Assembly: GCA_947184155.2 (NCBI GenBank)
Contig: CAMXCT020001438.1
Span: 36,001-100,000 of the forward strand
Source of the DNA: Cladocopium goreaui
Taxonomy: Eukaryota; Sar; Dinophyceae; Suessiales; Symbiodiniaceae
Reading direction: 5' to 3'
Length of the DNA: 64,000 nucleotides
Shown here: one piece after another, positions 24,578-37,659 of the stretch
Layout of the letters: every line of letters begins with the position of its first letter
Position numbering within the stretch: the stretch's first letter is position 1
Made by a program: the position numbers and the translations under genes
The notes under the pieces: generated by a model
Databases searched by the model: none
Seen by the model: only the letters and a program-made list of their open reading frames with translations
What the model was told of the DNA's origin: nothing

Positions 24578-24618
24578 TCAAATGCCAATTTCTGAAACAA
24601 CCTTGATATTCCTTCACA

Positions 24619-24725
24619 TACCCTCTGGCAAACTAACATAGCTATGGAAAATCGCCATCTTTCATAGGTAGATTAACGAACACAATGGGCAATTTTTGCT
24701 TTTTGTATTTTTACCAGGCCGGGTA
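24619..24725. mobile_element. Family-A palindromic element
   Basis: TACCCTCTGGCAAACTAACA at the left, TTTTACCAGGCCGGGTA at the right. Confidence 0.82.
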
Positions 24726-24971
24726 TATCCCCATTATCCACTATTCATCCTTGATTGTTGGTTGCTTTCCCAAGATCCTCATTGATATTCCATGATATTA
24801 AACATGGTATTTCAAGCGGTTTTTTTGGGGATCTAACATTGGAAATCCTCAATTTGATATCTAAAAACCCAGCTATCCACGATATCCACCTTTTACTTCG
24901 ATGATTTTTATCCAGCTAGCCATGTTAGACGCCGGAGGGTAGGTAATATCCCGGACGGTTCGCATCCCTAC

Positions 24972-25060
24972 AGTTGGCCCAGCATCTCGCTGACGTCGAC
25001 CTTGTCGACCTCGGCACCACAACGGCGATCTCGGCGACTCTTCCGGGGATCGGGCCGGTC
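24972..25060 (-). CDS. Exon (AEVDKVDVSEMLGQ)
   Basis: CTCTGCAG acceptor and GTAGGG donor, phase 0 in, 2 out, matching the next exon. Reads DRPDPRKSRRDRRCGAEVDK, then VDVSEMLGQ. Basic stretch followed by a short helix. Confidence 0.65.
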
Positions 25061-25601
25061 CTGCAGAGGGAGCGGGTGGAACCGATCCATGGGGGTCTTG
25101 CTGCTCCCGTCTTAAAAAAAACCCAAATATGTATATATATATATATATGTAAAAATATATATATATATATATCATACATATGTTAAACCAATAGATGTTG
25201 GGTTTCCATGGGTTTCCAGGTTCTTAAGAGCTTATTGGTGATAGTTTGTTCGATTTTTTTTTGGCTAGGTACGGTTTTTTCTGTTGGCTTACGGAGTGTG
25301 CTATTAAAGTCCCTGGTGGTTGATGCCTAACACTTTCCTTTAGATATCGGGTTGCAAGCCTATGACAGCCATTTGCTAGATAACCTGAAAAGAAGCATCC
25401 AAGCACAACCGGCGTTTGAGGTTGAATATATCATATATCCAATACCTTCATAATGCTCTGGTGTTGACCGGTATATGCACAGTCAATACAACTGAATCTA
25501 CATATATATATATATACACAAATAAGTTTTATGTACACCTTGCCATAGAAGCATCCCATATCTTACAGCTATGAGAAACAAATTACGCACTGACACGGCG
25601 C

Positions 25602-25658
25602 CTGTTTGGCTTCTTTGCTCTTCTTCTGGAAGCTCGACGGCAAATCCGCTGGGGCCTT
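25602..25658 (-). CDS. Lys-rich exon (KAPADLPSSFQKKSKEAKQ)
   Basis: TTGTGCAG acceptor and a CAG/GCGCCG (GC) donor, 19 codons, phase 0 to 0. The following frame would otherwise add APCQC. Basic linker. Confidence 0.6.
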
Positions 25659-25905
25659 CTGCACAAGACGCTGGCAGGATCAGAAAACATCCAGGTGACC
25701 TGCAAAACCAGCATTTGGTCATTTGGTTGTAGATTGTTTTTACCCCATGTCCAACTTTGTCCTACCCTGGTCAACATTCAAACATATTCAAAGGTATACT
25801 GTATATAATATGTTTATACCAAATGTTCTACCATGTTATATGGAAAGCTAAAGGTTCACCGGTATGTTATTAATATCTATGGACGCGATGAAAGACACCG
25901 GCAAC

Positions 25906-25971
25906 CATGCCTAGGCTCAGAAAGCCCCGGCCTTGGTTGCCGCCATCTGTCTGCTCAAGCGACTCTTCTTC
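25906..25971 (-). CDS. Exon (EEESLEQTDGGNQGRGF)
   Basis: GGCCAAG acceptor and ATG/GTTGCC donor, 22 codons, phase 0 to 0. Acidic and Gly-rich linker; no domain recognised. Confidence 0.55.
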
Positions 25972-26322
25972 CTTGGCCAACATGGGATCCGAAATAACAA
26001 ACACCTGGACACCACGCAAAATAGATAAAACAGACAAACATGGGAGGCAATCAGCAACAGTTTATATCTTCCAAAGGATGCAACCTGCTGCTTGGAAGAA
26101 AATGACAGAAAACTGCCACTATGATCATGTTCCAGCTATGGCATATGAGCAATTTTACAAACGCAGGGTGTCAGGGTGAAGAAGACCTGTGGAAGGCACC
26201 CAGCAACCAGACCTCAAAAGATCATTTCACCATGGTCCCAAACAAAAACCGCACTGCAACTCTTGGCAAAGCAAACCGGGGGTCGTGTTCTTCAAATCTT
26301 TGTTCTTTTTAACCTTCAAAAA

Positions 26323-26428
26323 CTTACTGGTGCTTAGCAGGGAATGAGGGAATGATCCATAATCACTAGTAATAAAATAATCATCCCATTCCCCCATTGC
26401 CATCCATTCCCTACTAAGCACCAGTAAG
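26323..26428. mobile_element. Third foldback family (GTGCTTAG)
   Basis: CTTACTGGTGCTTAGCAGGG and, at the other end, CCCTACTAAGCACCAGTAAG: an almost perfect inverted repeat of about 20 bp around a 60-bp AT-rich centre. Like families A and B, its ends read CTG/GT and ACCAG. Confidence 0.8.
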
Positions 26429-26696
26429 AAAAAAAGATTGGCACATGACCCAGACTCAGTAGCCACTGGCGAAAAGTGGCCACTGTGGCCCGGTTGGATC
26501 ACTGGAAGTTGAAATACCACAGACGAGATTTTCAGACCCAAACTCAACGAACATGGACCCCCAAGGCAGAAGTTGCAAAAAATCATCTATTTCCAAACTC
26601 ATTTTTTGCGATGGATATGAGTTTATGTGAGTTTTCATATGCTTTCAGGCCGTTGACCTACCCCATGTGCCATCACTGGAAACGCTCCGCGGCAAC

Positions 26697-26750
26697 GAGT
26701 TTCACTTTGAACATCGGCTCTTCCTCTTCATCTTCACCAATGGACAGAAG
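26697..26750 (-). CDS. Acidic exon (LLSIGEDEEEEPMFKVKL)
   Basis: GGAGACAG acceptor and CTC/GTTGCC donor, 18 codons, phase 0 to 0. An alternative donor 12 bases earlier (AAA/GTGAAA) keeps the phase. Acidic linker followed by a beta-like segment. Confidence 0.62.
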
Positions 26751-29339
26751 CTGTCTCCGCACGCCCGCCATGGCCACGGAGATCCAGAAGTTCAGTGGTT
26801 ATCCGTTGTGAAAGATCACCATGGGAGTTGTGAAAGGACAACCTCAAGGATTTCGCCACATGTTTGATGATGTTTGATGTAGTCTCGGAATCTTGAGGCT
26901 TGGTTGGTTGAGTCACTTGATGTCCCTGGTTTGCGATTGTGGAAGCAAACTTGGCCGAAATGGCAATGGAAACGTCAGGACATCTAGCAAGCGCTGCCTG
27001 CTATAATTAAATATATATATATATATATATCACTTCATGAGCATGGCCAACCAACACACCACTTGAGCCGTGAAGCAACCGGCAGGTAAGCTGAGTCGCT
27101 GAGTCGTCCACAAGCAAGGGGCTGTACAAAGTTTCATTATGCACAGAAACTTTTGGATATGACCAGCAGCAAAACGTGAAGATGTGAATGAATCATTCAT
27201 TTATTGGAAAGCCACCATGAGTTGCGCGCATCAATATGTTTATGAAAAAAGTGCCTCTAGCGCATCTATTGTCAAGGCATTTCGAAGTATACATACAAAC
27301 ATTAATAATCGCAGTTGCACCTACATGCGCAGTCAATCGGCATTTGCTTTTGCTGTGTGATATATACATGATGGAAACATTTGGAAACTCTTTCCAACAG
27401 TCCTGCTATTGGCGAGGCTGTGAGAAAAGGTGATGAGCATCTACTTCTTGAAGAACATATTCTTCCAAATCCAATTTCAATGGATTGATTGGGAAAATCT
27501 TACCTGGAAACCATGTTTTTTACCATGAAATATAGGGTTTTCCTGTAAATTTTCCCTTCAACCTCGCCGACTCCACAGCCCTCATCTGGGGAACACCGAC
27601 ATCGACATTTGTGCCTGGGCAGGACCCCAAAAATACGAGTGAACATTCTGCAGGAAGGGGCCCGTATGATAGTTAACTTGGCTTCAAAAGGGATATTTAC
27701 TGGCTTCCATGAAAGATATATATATATAATTATATATATATACACATATGGTTTTATCTTGCATGAATATATGCATATTTAAAAAATATAATGTTAAACA
27801 TGTATGTATATATATCTGGTATATATGTATATGTATCGAATTTAAGTAAAACATATCTTAACCACACACATGTATATATATATATATAAATTATATTATA
27901 TATACTTGGTTTAGACATCAACTTGTTTTAACTGGGCCCTTTTCATGGGCATTGGGTTCAATATGCAAATCCAAGGGAACCACAGCATGTGGCCATGTCC
28001 GACAACGTCCAAAGACTGGGCGCGGCCATATCTCTACTGGTCATGTGACAAGTCATGGGATGCAGCTGTTCCAAAGATGCAGAAGAATAGGCACCCTGAA
28101 TGATTTTGCTCATGAGTATCACTTCAAAATCTTCAAAGCTGGAATTCCTTGAAGGTAGCCACTGGCAAGGACTGGGCTACCACCTCCTCGTTATTTTGCA
28201 CAAACATCAGCCATGAAAATCGGGGCCCTGAAAATCCTTGACATGTCAAAAGCCCAAGCCGGATCCTTTTCGCCCACAACTCCACTTCTTTTTGCTGGAG
28301 TCGACCTATCAGATCATGTTACATTTGCGCTTCAGTCAGCAAATGCCAACCTCTATGAATGTGAGACCAGCAGGTTCGTCCATCCCTTTCTCAATGACTT
28401 CAATCAAAGGAAACTTTGCCGGACATGTCCTATAGATTTTGCATGAACCTAACGAATTGAACAATGGTCAGCATGAACCATCATCAACTGCTGTAGGCCT
28501 GTTGTGGCACAGCAGGATTCTCCTGACTTCATCCCTTCAAATCCAAACATCAATCTCTCAACATCTTTGCCTATCAGCCACATGGCCTTTCTTGCCCAAA
28601 GTATGGACACACAACATTGCAATCCCACCCCCTAATATTCAACCCCCCCTTAAAAGCCATGGTATAGTAGGGGATTTCCTGGATATAATTGGGACCATAC
28701 AATGTGGGTGTTTAATAGGGGGATCGGAGCACACTACCAACCTGAAAAGTTCCACCTGGCCCCTGGCTTTTGGGGATAGGCTCGGCTCCTTGGCTTCGAC
28801 AGTTGGACCCACAAAGCGAAGAACTTCAGGTTTTATATATTATACCTCCTCTAACAGTTTGGAAAACGGTCTTTTATAGATGATTTGTTTATTAAACATA
28901 TTCAAACCATGGTGACTGTCTATGTTGCAATCTGTGAGTCATTACCTATCCGTGTATATCCCCATGAAAATCCCCTATGATTTCCCAACGGTTAGATTGT
29001 TAAGACCCATTAAAATCATTAAATGACTATTGAATCTCAGACTTCCCGCCAGCCCTCAAGTCACCATTAAGTCACCATTTTCCGAGCAAATCACCATTGC
29101 TCTGCGTAAACTCACCATCATACCCCCACTTTAGCTGGGTAAAAACGTCCTAACCTTATTTCTGATTTTTTTAGACTTCAGGGCAAATCAAAAACATTAA
29201 ACTTGATTTGAACAAACTGTCAAACCGCTAGAAAGGAATTCTTATTTTGTTCATTTTAAATGACTTAAACATGCCTAAAATGGATTCAGTGAAGTCAGGC
29301 GAGCGAATGGCAGCCTCAGCCATGACATGGTGATGGAAC

Positions 29340-29390
29340 TTTGTCTCGGTACATCGCCTCTAGCTGGGCCTGAAAGAACTCCTCGTCGAG
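29340..29390 (-). CDS. Coiled-coil exon (LDEEFFQAQLEAMYRDK)
   Basis: TTTCCCAG acceptor and AAA/GTTCCA donor, 17 codons, phase 0 to 0. Strong amphipathic helix. Stop codons follow the donor directly in the unspliced frame. Confidence 0.72.
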
Positions 29391-30143
29391 CTGGGAAAAT
29401 CATGGGTAATGTGAGAATAATCCACTGTAAATGGAGGTTTATAGTTGGGAAAAGTCACTGGACATGGAACTCTATGGTTGGGAAAATCCACTAGAAATGG
29501 AAGTTTACAGCTGGAAAAATCATCGAACTAAATGGGGTAATTCTCCAGCTAGCCACGTTTGAGTACCGGAGCGGTATATCACACGTTTTTTTTTTTTTTT
29601 TCGGCATACCGTGCTGATATTAATACATCAGACTATGTTTATATAATTGTATAGTTGTAAAATACTATGCACATATATTTTATATAGTATGTGTATATCT
29701 ATTTATTTATTTACTTATGTATTTATATGTATATATATAGTGCGTGTATATGTATATGCATCGCCATCGCCAGCAGGCTATCCGAAGGCTAAACCATATA
29801 CCATAATACATGTAATACATAATAATACATGTTTTTACGCTCGTGCATGTGCATGTGCTGGTCCGTCTGACTAACTTAGCACAATATGCACATAGAATCG
29901 CCTGGGGCGGCATGGCAATGGAAACCATTTATAGTTGAAGTTCCCATTAAAGATATTAAAGCCTCCTTTATAGAAGGTTTGACATACAGAAATTTGACAT
30001 ACAAATTTGACACGTAAGGTCTGGAAATCATACGTGAATGGCAAGGTCTTTAAGGATCTCCCCCAGGTTCGGATGTTTTTGCTCCATCGTCCATTCAGAA
30101 AAGATCCCAAAGATATCACCACCGAACATGGACACATTCAACG

Positions 30144-30254
30144 CTGGTTGGTGGCATACCTACCCCTCTGAAAAATATGAGTTCGTCAGTCGGGATGATG
30201 ACATTCCCAAGATTCATATGGGAAAATAAAACATGTTCCAAAGCACCAATCAGA
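30144..30254. mobile_element. Family-B foldback element
   Basis: CTGGTTGGTGG...CACCAATCAG ends, with the core CCCCTCTGAAAAATATGAGT and GGGATGATGACATTCCCAA. Confidence 0.85.
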
Positions 30255-30557
30255 ATGGGTTTGTCTGAAAATATGGCATCCCCCAAATCCAGTGAGATCA
30301 TCATTGTGTTTTCATTGCAGCTGGGGGATGCAACCCATAAACTCGATCCTCCAATCATCGAACATGTGATGGCTAGCTCTGTTTCAGAAGGTGGTGGCCT
30401 ATACTTAGCTAAGTTGGCTTATTTCACAAATGTTTCACTGGGGTTATGTGGGATATCTACATATGGGGTGAAAGTGAAACTAAACCAACAAAGATCGCTG
30501 GCGGGGCACCACATTACACATGTACTGTACATCCATATCCGACGCATGCCGTTCACC

Positions 30558-30660
30558 ATCTGGTTGGTGGTTTTAACCATCTTGAAAAATATTAGTCAGT
30601 TGGGAAGGATTATCCCATATATTATGGAAAATAAAAAATTGGTTGAAACCACCAACCAGC
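30558..30660. mobile_element. Family-B foldback element
   Basis: ATCTGGTTGGTGGTTTT...GAAACCACCAACCAG, 103 bp, only about 300 bp from the previous copy. Confidence 0.87.
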
Positions 30661-30812
30661 CATGATATTTGAGAAACACCATCATCATTGAACGATATTG
30701 AATATACATAATATATATATATATGTCCCATGATTCCCCCATGGAAGACACCCGTCATATTCCCATTTCAATCTGCAAGTTTGATGCTTTTGCATTTGTA
30801 CCACAATTGTTA

Positions 30813-30925
30813 TACCATCTGGTTCTTTAACATAGCTATGGAAAATCTTTTTTTCAGAAATCATCGAACTAAATAGGACATTGTACTCCATATTTTCCAT
30901 AGCTACGTTAAATCACCAGAGGGTA
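30813..30925. mobile_element. Family-A palindromic element
   Basis: TACCATCTGGTTCTTTAACA at the left, TTAAATCACCAGAGGGTA at the right. On the minus strand an open frame (DGITIVVQMQKHQTC) begins at its edge, but it is AT-rich and unsupported. Confidence 0.8.
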
Positions 30926-31069
30926 TATCCATGTATATTTCATCATCCATTATTCATCCATGACTGTTGGTTGTGTTACTATATGTTACCATGTGATACC
31001 ACGTGTTTCCCACTATTTTCCCAACATGTTTCCATGGCTTTTTACACACACATGTCACAAATCCCGAGC

Positions 31070-31147
31070 TCCAGCCGCCGTGGCCGCCGTGTTCCCTCCG
31101 TCCTTCGCCTGATGCACCGGTGGCAAGCCGTGCGAAGGCGGCCATTT
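31070..31147 (-). CDS. Probable small exon(s), limits unsettled
   Basis: A GC-rich island with acceptors GCTGGAG (31148) and CATCAG (31109). Frames include AKDGGNTAATAAG (phase 0 to 0 with a GC donor at 31069) and EMAAFARLATG. The neighbours at 32.3 and 29.3 kb are both phase 0, so this island could also be skipped. Confidence 0.4.
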
Positions 31148-32331
31148 CTCCAGCATCAGCATGGCAATGGAGACGCACCTTGCCATCCGACCGGCGGTGA
31201 AACTATATGGAGGTATATGGAGATATGGATAGATCATGAAATATACACATATACATAGCTATTATAGCCAATAAAAAAATGTGATTTACTTGACATGATC
31301 TATCTAACAAACTAAAATTGGATGAATTTGGCCATTTGATGATAGCATATCTACCGCGCAAAAACCGATTTCACCAACAAAAAAATGGAGGTTGCAATTT
31401 GTGAGGGGGTTTGGACCCCAAACATACAATCTCTGGCCATGCAAGACAACCTGATGGAACATCTGACTGGAACCTATCCTTTGAGAGGTTGCGTGTCAAT
31501 CTTCAGATGGGCATGTAGGATAGGTAGGTTTGGGTTTGAACAAAAACTGGAACTTATTGTTTTGAATTGGTTGAACAACCTAAATTCCTTGATACTGGGA
31601 CTGAGACCTTTTGCATTTTGTTGGGCAAATTCCTTCGGCCCTGCAGGGAAAGCTTAACATCATGGCACTTTTGGGTTCCTTCTTGCCGATCTACTGCAAT
31701 GTCAATTGTTTGTAAGACATATATGTATAAATATTTATATATACATACATGTTATGTGTATATATATACAGCTTCTCACTGCATTGGCTATGTCCATTGT
31801 TCTAAGCAGGCATCATTCACTCCACAGCTGCGGTTTGCAAGTGAAAGTAAACAGTTCGTTAGTCTTGTTTTTACCCACATCGGCAACCATTACTGCATGT
31901 TGCTTCCTGATTTTGATGTTTGTGTCACCTCTGTTGTACATCTACACATGCGTGAGCACTAGGAGAAAAAACGAAACCAAAAAATTGAACAAATGGAATT
32001 TTCGGTCCTAACAAAAGGATAAATGAAACCATGATGTGGGTCCAGTAGTGCCCCCATGTTTGACCCACCACAACAAATTTTCACAGCCAGGCGCTCTTCA
32101 ATGTGCTCATCACTGATGACCGTTAAATCATCAGCCAACTCCTGCCGTCGCACAGTGCAGTACCTGCGCCTATTTTTCTAAAGTTGGGTATAGATCTCAT
32201 CAGACCATCATGTTTCCCAATGAAATTCATCATTTTTCCCCAATCAAACCACCATGTATCACCATTTTCCATAAAATCTCCATGGTTTCCCCATAACCCC
32301 AGCATTTTTCAAGGCATCCCCGGGCCGGTGC

Positions 32332-32481
32332 CTTTTCGGTGACGATGCCCAGGGTGCAGAGCATCTTCAAGGCCTGGCGCCGGCGCGTGCCCGGCGCGCT
32401 GCGGCGATAGGCCTCCGCCCAGGTGCCACGGCCCAGGGAAAGGCCGTCGCATTCCAAGGTGCTCTGCAGGGAATCGAAGAC
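32332..32481 (-). CDS. Exon, 50 codons, longest clean one in the C-terminal chain
   Basis: CACCCAG acceptor and a GAAAAG/GCACCG (GC) donor, phase 0 to 0. Reads VFDSLQSTLECDGLSLGRGT, then WAEAYRRSAPGTRRRQALKM and LCTLGIVTEK. A mixed helical, apparently globular segment rather than simple coiled coil. Not recognised. Strong GC contrast with the flanking AT-rich tandem repeat. Confidence 0.8.
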
Positions 32482-32512
32482 CTGGGTGGAAAATGATATA
32501 TATATATATATA

Positions 32513-33060
32513 TTAATAGTCAGTTGGGATTATTATTCCCATATATTATGGAAAAATATAAAATGTTCCAAACCACCAACCAGATATAGTCATATATCTA
32601 GTGATAACATGTCTATAGAACTATCTATAGTTGGAATATATATATATATATATATATTATTATATATATATATGTCTATATATCTATATATCCTTATTTC
32701 ATTATCTGGTTGGTAGTATACCTACTCCTCTGAAAAATATGAAAGTCAGTTGGGATTATTATTCCCATATATTATGGAAAAATATAAAATGTTCCAAACC
32801 ACCAACCAGATATAGTCTTATATCTAGTGATAACATGTCTATAGAACTATCTATAGTTGGAATATATATATATATTATAATATATATATATGTCTATATA
32901 TCTATATATCCTTATTTCATTATCTGGTTGGTAGTATACCTACTCCTCTGAAAAATATGAAAGTCAGTTGGGATGATTATTCCCATATATTATGGACCAA
33001 TATAAAATGTTCCAAACCACCAACCAGATATAGTCATATATCTATAGTTATGTTGGCTAT
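32513..33060. repeat. About 220-bp tandem repeat carrying family-B elements
   Basis: A family-B element plus its flank (ATATAGTCATATATCTAGTG..., then a TA-rich spacer) is repeated in tandem. There is a right half at 32513-32586 and full elements at 32704-32811 and 32922-33029, nearly identical, indicating recent duplication. Confidence 0.85.
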
Positions 33061-35700
33061 ATATATATAACTATCTATAGAAATGATATGTGATATACTA
33101 GCTATATATATATATATGTGACTATAGCCGGGAAAATCATATATCTATAGTTAGTTGGCAACGATTGGATTAAACTCACTAAAATAGTTGTTCATTAGAT
33201 ATATCTATAGTTAGTTGGAAATTTATTGGATTAAACTCTTTAAAATAGTTGGTTATGATATATCTATAGTTAGAAGGGTTCAGAACATTAAACAAGCATA
33301 AGTTATAACAATAGGCATGGCACGGTTATACTGACTCCAAATGTGTATACCTAACATTATCGAACAATATTAACATGGTAATGATATACCACAGGATTAT
33401 CCAATACGTATACTAACATTGTCAAGTACACCTCTGGTAATGAATGGTTATTATGGTAATGAATGGTTATGATTATGATAATATATATAGCTGAAGGGAA
33501 TCGAAGACCTGTAGTTTTTTCCCCCGCTGGGGTTAACAACATGTTATACCCGTAGACATGTATAATGTATAAAAATATGTAGATAGATAATCTATTTATA
33601 CGTTGTTTATAGTCTGAAAACTTGCGTGGAAAATGATCATTTATAGTTGTTATGATAGATATGTATATAGTTCGATGGGTTGAAAAAACATTAGATAATC
33701 ATAGATTAACAATGGAAGACCTGCTGAATTCCGCTGGGTTTTACTATAAATCATAAGCCATGGCAGGGTAACTATGGAAATATGGAGCCATCGTACATGT
33801 GGAAAACCACGATTTTGCATAGATAATAGGATGGTACTATTAGATAAGATAGATAGTAATAGGTAGTGGGACTACTAGATAGAAGACCCGCAGTTTTATT
33901 CCGTTAGAAAATCCATGGGAATTTCAGGACCCCAAAATTGATCAAAAATGAAAAGAACTGTGTTTTACTATCAACTATCCGCTGGAAAGCAACATAAAAT
34001 CTTAATTACTTTTAAATTATTGAAACAGCTTAACAAAGTTCAGTAAATGACTGTAAACTAGCTTATTTAAAACCATGAATTATATTGATTCAAATGTATT
34101 GTTATGTTCATTAATATTGAAAAATGCAACGCTCCTTCACACAAAAAAAACATACTTAGGACGTGGTATTTCTGTATTGTGTGTTCAATTAGAAAAGCAT
34201 AGTTTTTTGACAAATGCCTTTTCTTGGGTTGTTCTATGATTTCTAGGGGGTTAACAATAAACAATAGGGGGGTATAGTTGGGGAATGGTTCTTAATCCTT
34301 GGCTTTAGCATGGCTTCACATGGTTTAACTCTGCACGGTGCTGCCCCATAGCTAGCTATCTTGTTGTACAACTCCAATTACTAGGGCTCACGGAAGATAT
34401 ATCTATAGTTGATGGGGGTTATACACCTAACTGGGGGCACCCTGTGATGTTTAATCGTCTTTTAAATGGCTTTATCTTTGAACCATGGGAAAAACAGTAC
34501 ATACTGTAGTTGATACATGTTGATACATGTGTTCTCTTCTCCATAGGAGATCATAGGAGTTAAACATAAATTATGGTCTTATGTGGCTTAAATGAAGATA
34601 AACATAATAAAAAACAGGACATAGTTGATACATGATCGTGTATGAGAAGTTCTGGGAATACACTTCCCAATGCGTCAGGAATATCAGCATCCATCGTGGC
34701 AACCCCAATTCACCATCCAGTGTCAAGGTTTTAAGGTTCAGGGCTGATTGATTGTCACTTTATCATTTTTATCATTAAAACATATCTTAAAAGGGATACG
34801 AAGTTTGTGTTTACGAGTTTCTACCTCAAATGCCCGCGACATGACCCTACTACTAAATTATTTAAAAGCCGTCACATTTCACTTGTCAGGGGGAAGGTAT
34901 ATCTTTTGTAATCAGATATGATACCAGTTCCTACTGAAAATCTAACACCCCAAACATATACTTGACTTATATATATATATATATATATACTGTTCCAATC
35001 AACCATCACCGTCTTTGGGTGCTGTCGGATTTAAGCATGGTGCAGTTAAGCTTACTAAAGCTTGATGGGCCACGGGGTGCCAACCCATGAATTTGCGGGG
35101 TTTAGCTCCCTTCCAACCGTTTATCTTGGCTCCTGATCAAGGCCCCTCAAAGCACTGAAACCACCCCAAGCTGCTATTGGTGTTGCAGCGGCCACAGTCC
35201 CAAACTCCGCAGTCCTCCACTGGTGAGGAACCCCCCAGGGGTGGAGACATCATCCAGGTGGGCATAAATCCCATGCAAGCTGGGAAAGCACACACAAATT
35301 TCATATCCAATTTCAAACGATTTTCCCCTGAAAACTTCGGTCGATGTCGGTAGGTGCATGGATGAACTGCTAATGGAACACAACTGGACTACTGTCAACT
35401 CAGCTTACGTGCTCTCAACTTGAATTTTGATTGCATTTATATATGTATATACAATGTAGGGCCCACCAGTTATAAGATGGTTTATAAACCCAATTAACTG
35501 TAACTATAAGTATTTTAAACCATAGTCAAACTGGAGTTATTAACCAACTTAGCTATCTAGGGGGCCCCACACTGTATATATATATATACAATTATATATA
35601 CATATTATGTGTGAATAATATTGTACATGATGTCGTCTTCTGCAAAAATTGCTGGATCAAATCATCCCCCGATGAAATCCTCAAGGGTTCAGGTCGCAAC
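33060..35700. other. AT-rich intron
   Basis: No coding island. Short repeats of ATATATCTATAGTTAG (33060-33270) and a recurring GAAGACCTG...CCGCTGGGGTT motif (about 33495, 33715, 33880). (TA)n at 34970-34990. Confidence 0.55.
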
Positions 35701-35711
35701 AACGCCGCAGC

Positions 35712-35799
35712 CCCTCGCCGCGGCGCGGCCGGCATGGTGCCGTCATCGTCCCAGCCGCGGCGAACAGGTGAGGTGGGGGCTGAGGGGCTATCGCCTGTC
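35712..35799 (-). CDS. Exon (VRRGWDDDGTMPAAPRRG)
   Basis: GTGCCAG acceptor; reads TGDSPSAPTSPVRRGWDDDG, then TMPAAPRRG. A GC donor (GGG/GCTGCGG) gives phase 0 for the next exon. Plus-strand frames across this island are also open, so the strand rests mainly on agreement with the other exons. Confidence 0.5.
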
Positions 35800-36687
35800 C
35801 TGGCACGCGCTAGTGATGCCTAGCGAAAAACCATTGGAAAACCATCAAATCATGGAAAAACGGAAGATTTTGGAGGGTTCTTGAAATAGATCCCCCAAAA
35901 AACACCAAAACCATGGGTTCCGTATGCTAAAATTGTCTAATGACTTGGATGATTTGGGGGTACCCCCTGTTTCAGGAAACATCCCTAAAGTTTAATCACT
36001 GGGGCATATCCCTTGCTACATCCCGCTTGTAAAGGGATGTAATCTACTTACCAACCACGAATGGTTAATTCTTGCAACATCTAAGCGCTGATTTTTAACC
36101 AGCCACAAATGGCCCCCCAGTGCTAGGACAGTTGATAATTACTGATATCAGTAGATATCACTAGGCAAATGTGTGGATTTATGATTAAGACATATAGTTG
36201 GATGGGAAACACTAAACCAATTGGTAACAGGGTGGCCATCCTGCACAAATGTGGTATGGACACAAAGAGTATCTTTCGGAGGTTGGTAAAACGACCAATT
36301 TTGTTGCAGAGACAGTGTTTTTGTTGTTGGGTTTACCGCATTGACATACATTGACCGGGTTTGATGTAAAGTGGTTGCAGCCATTAAAATCTAAACGGAG
36401 CAGCTATAAGCTCTTGAGGTCAGTGAGGTGTATATAACCCAAGGAGCGCCAGCAGCGTAGGTAACCAAGTGCACTTATAAACTGACAGGGGCCATAGGCC
36501 CAAATGTGAGTAGCACGATCATGCTCAAGGTTTTCTGCGACAATCTGCGCCCCTCAATCCATCACTATCATCACTCAATCTGAGACCTGACCTAAGCCGA
36601 TAGGATGGCAAGGATACCATCCCAAGCATGACCAAAATTGACAGTCCCGTGCTATCTCATCCCATTTATGGTCCTCCCAGCCGCAAC

Positions 36688-36773
36688 TGGACGTGTTGCT
36701 TGGCTGAGTAGTTGGGACGCCCGAAGTCGCGCCGGCCTAACGCGCAAGCATAATCTGAAACCAGGATTACTCT
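36688..36773 (-). CDS. Exon beginning exactly at an element end
   Basis: The acceptor is ACCAG/AGAGTA at the edge of the foldback element 36768-36876. From there the frame is open: RVILVSDYACALGRRDFGRP, then NYSAKQHV, to a GTTGCGG donor. Phase 0 in and 2 out fit both neighbours. A later acceptor (GCGTTAG, exon from 36736) is possible. If the first acceptor is used, the preceding intron ends with the element. Confidence 0.6.
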
Positions 36774-36876
36774 CTGGTTATTTAACATGGCGAGCTGGAA
36801 AACAATTTTCATTTTTTAAAATGGTAAATCTATAACTGGGTCATTGTCCATAGATATGTTAAATAGCCAGAGGGTA
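36768..36876. mobile_element. Family-A palindromic element at an exon edge
   Basis: TACTCTCTGGTTATTTAACA at the left, TTAAATAGCCAGAGGGTA at the right; on the minus strand its ACCAG end is the acceptor of the exon 36688-36773. Confidence 0.8.
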
Positions 36877-37659
36877 AATAGACCACCAGTTAATTCTTAC
36901 TAGGGAGGTAGCAATTCTAATATATATAATTAATTATTTCATATCACAATTTTGGGTGCCACGGTTTATTGATCCGGGTTTGACAGTAGCAACTCCATGC
37001 AACTGAAGAACATGCATGCCACGAAGATTAAATGTGCGGAGATGCAGGGCAACGCTATACTGTCAAGTCGCCATCAAACTAACAAATTCCAACAACTGAC
37101 GAAAACCCCATCCCCCAGTAATCGTTCCTAACTTAGGATAAACAAACTTTGGGTGAATTACTAGGGCAGCTACGCCCAAAACAACGAAAATAAGAAAACT
37201 GCAGTGTATTACAGCAGCTACTTCCCAAAGAAACAAACTGCAATGTATCACTAATATCATACCCCTCGAGTGGACCAACCAGGGTTTCTTCTGCGTTGAA
37301 ATTATTTGGGTGTGGCATGGGGTGGCCACATGATAACATTTCACCAATCTGATTTTTGTGTTTGCAGATTCCTTTTGTTAAGCGATTAAGATTCATTTAT
37401 GGTGACCTCGTAGTCATCAATGTAGTTTTAAGTCTGAAGCCCTCCCATAAATCCCAGCTAGCTGGGCATTAGACTTCCCGGGGAACAGTAAAGTATATAA
37501 CTCATTAATAATATGATTCAGCTGGGGTGGTCTGTTAATTTCAACTAGTTGTAATTAATACCGGAAAGAACCAATTAGTTAATACTAAAATAAACATTCA
37601 ACTCTTAAACATCTTCAAAAAGGAGAAACTCTGTCCACATTGAGCTACTCAAGTTCTAC

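Noticed and set aside
27563..27585. 23-nt exon (MRAVESA or EGCGVGE)
   Set aside because: The phase does not fit its neighbours at 29.3 and 26.7 kb, which join each other without it; it lies at the edge of a family-D-like sequence.
28213..28879. Plus-strand open frames
   Set aside because: No GC rise, no splice signals, opposite strand to every supported exon.
35174..35398. Minus open frame containing HLDDVSTPGGFLTSGG
   Set aside because: Protein-like, but no acceptor or donor of acceptable phase and no GC island; kept only as a note.
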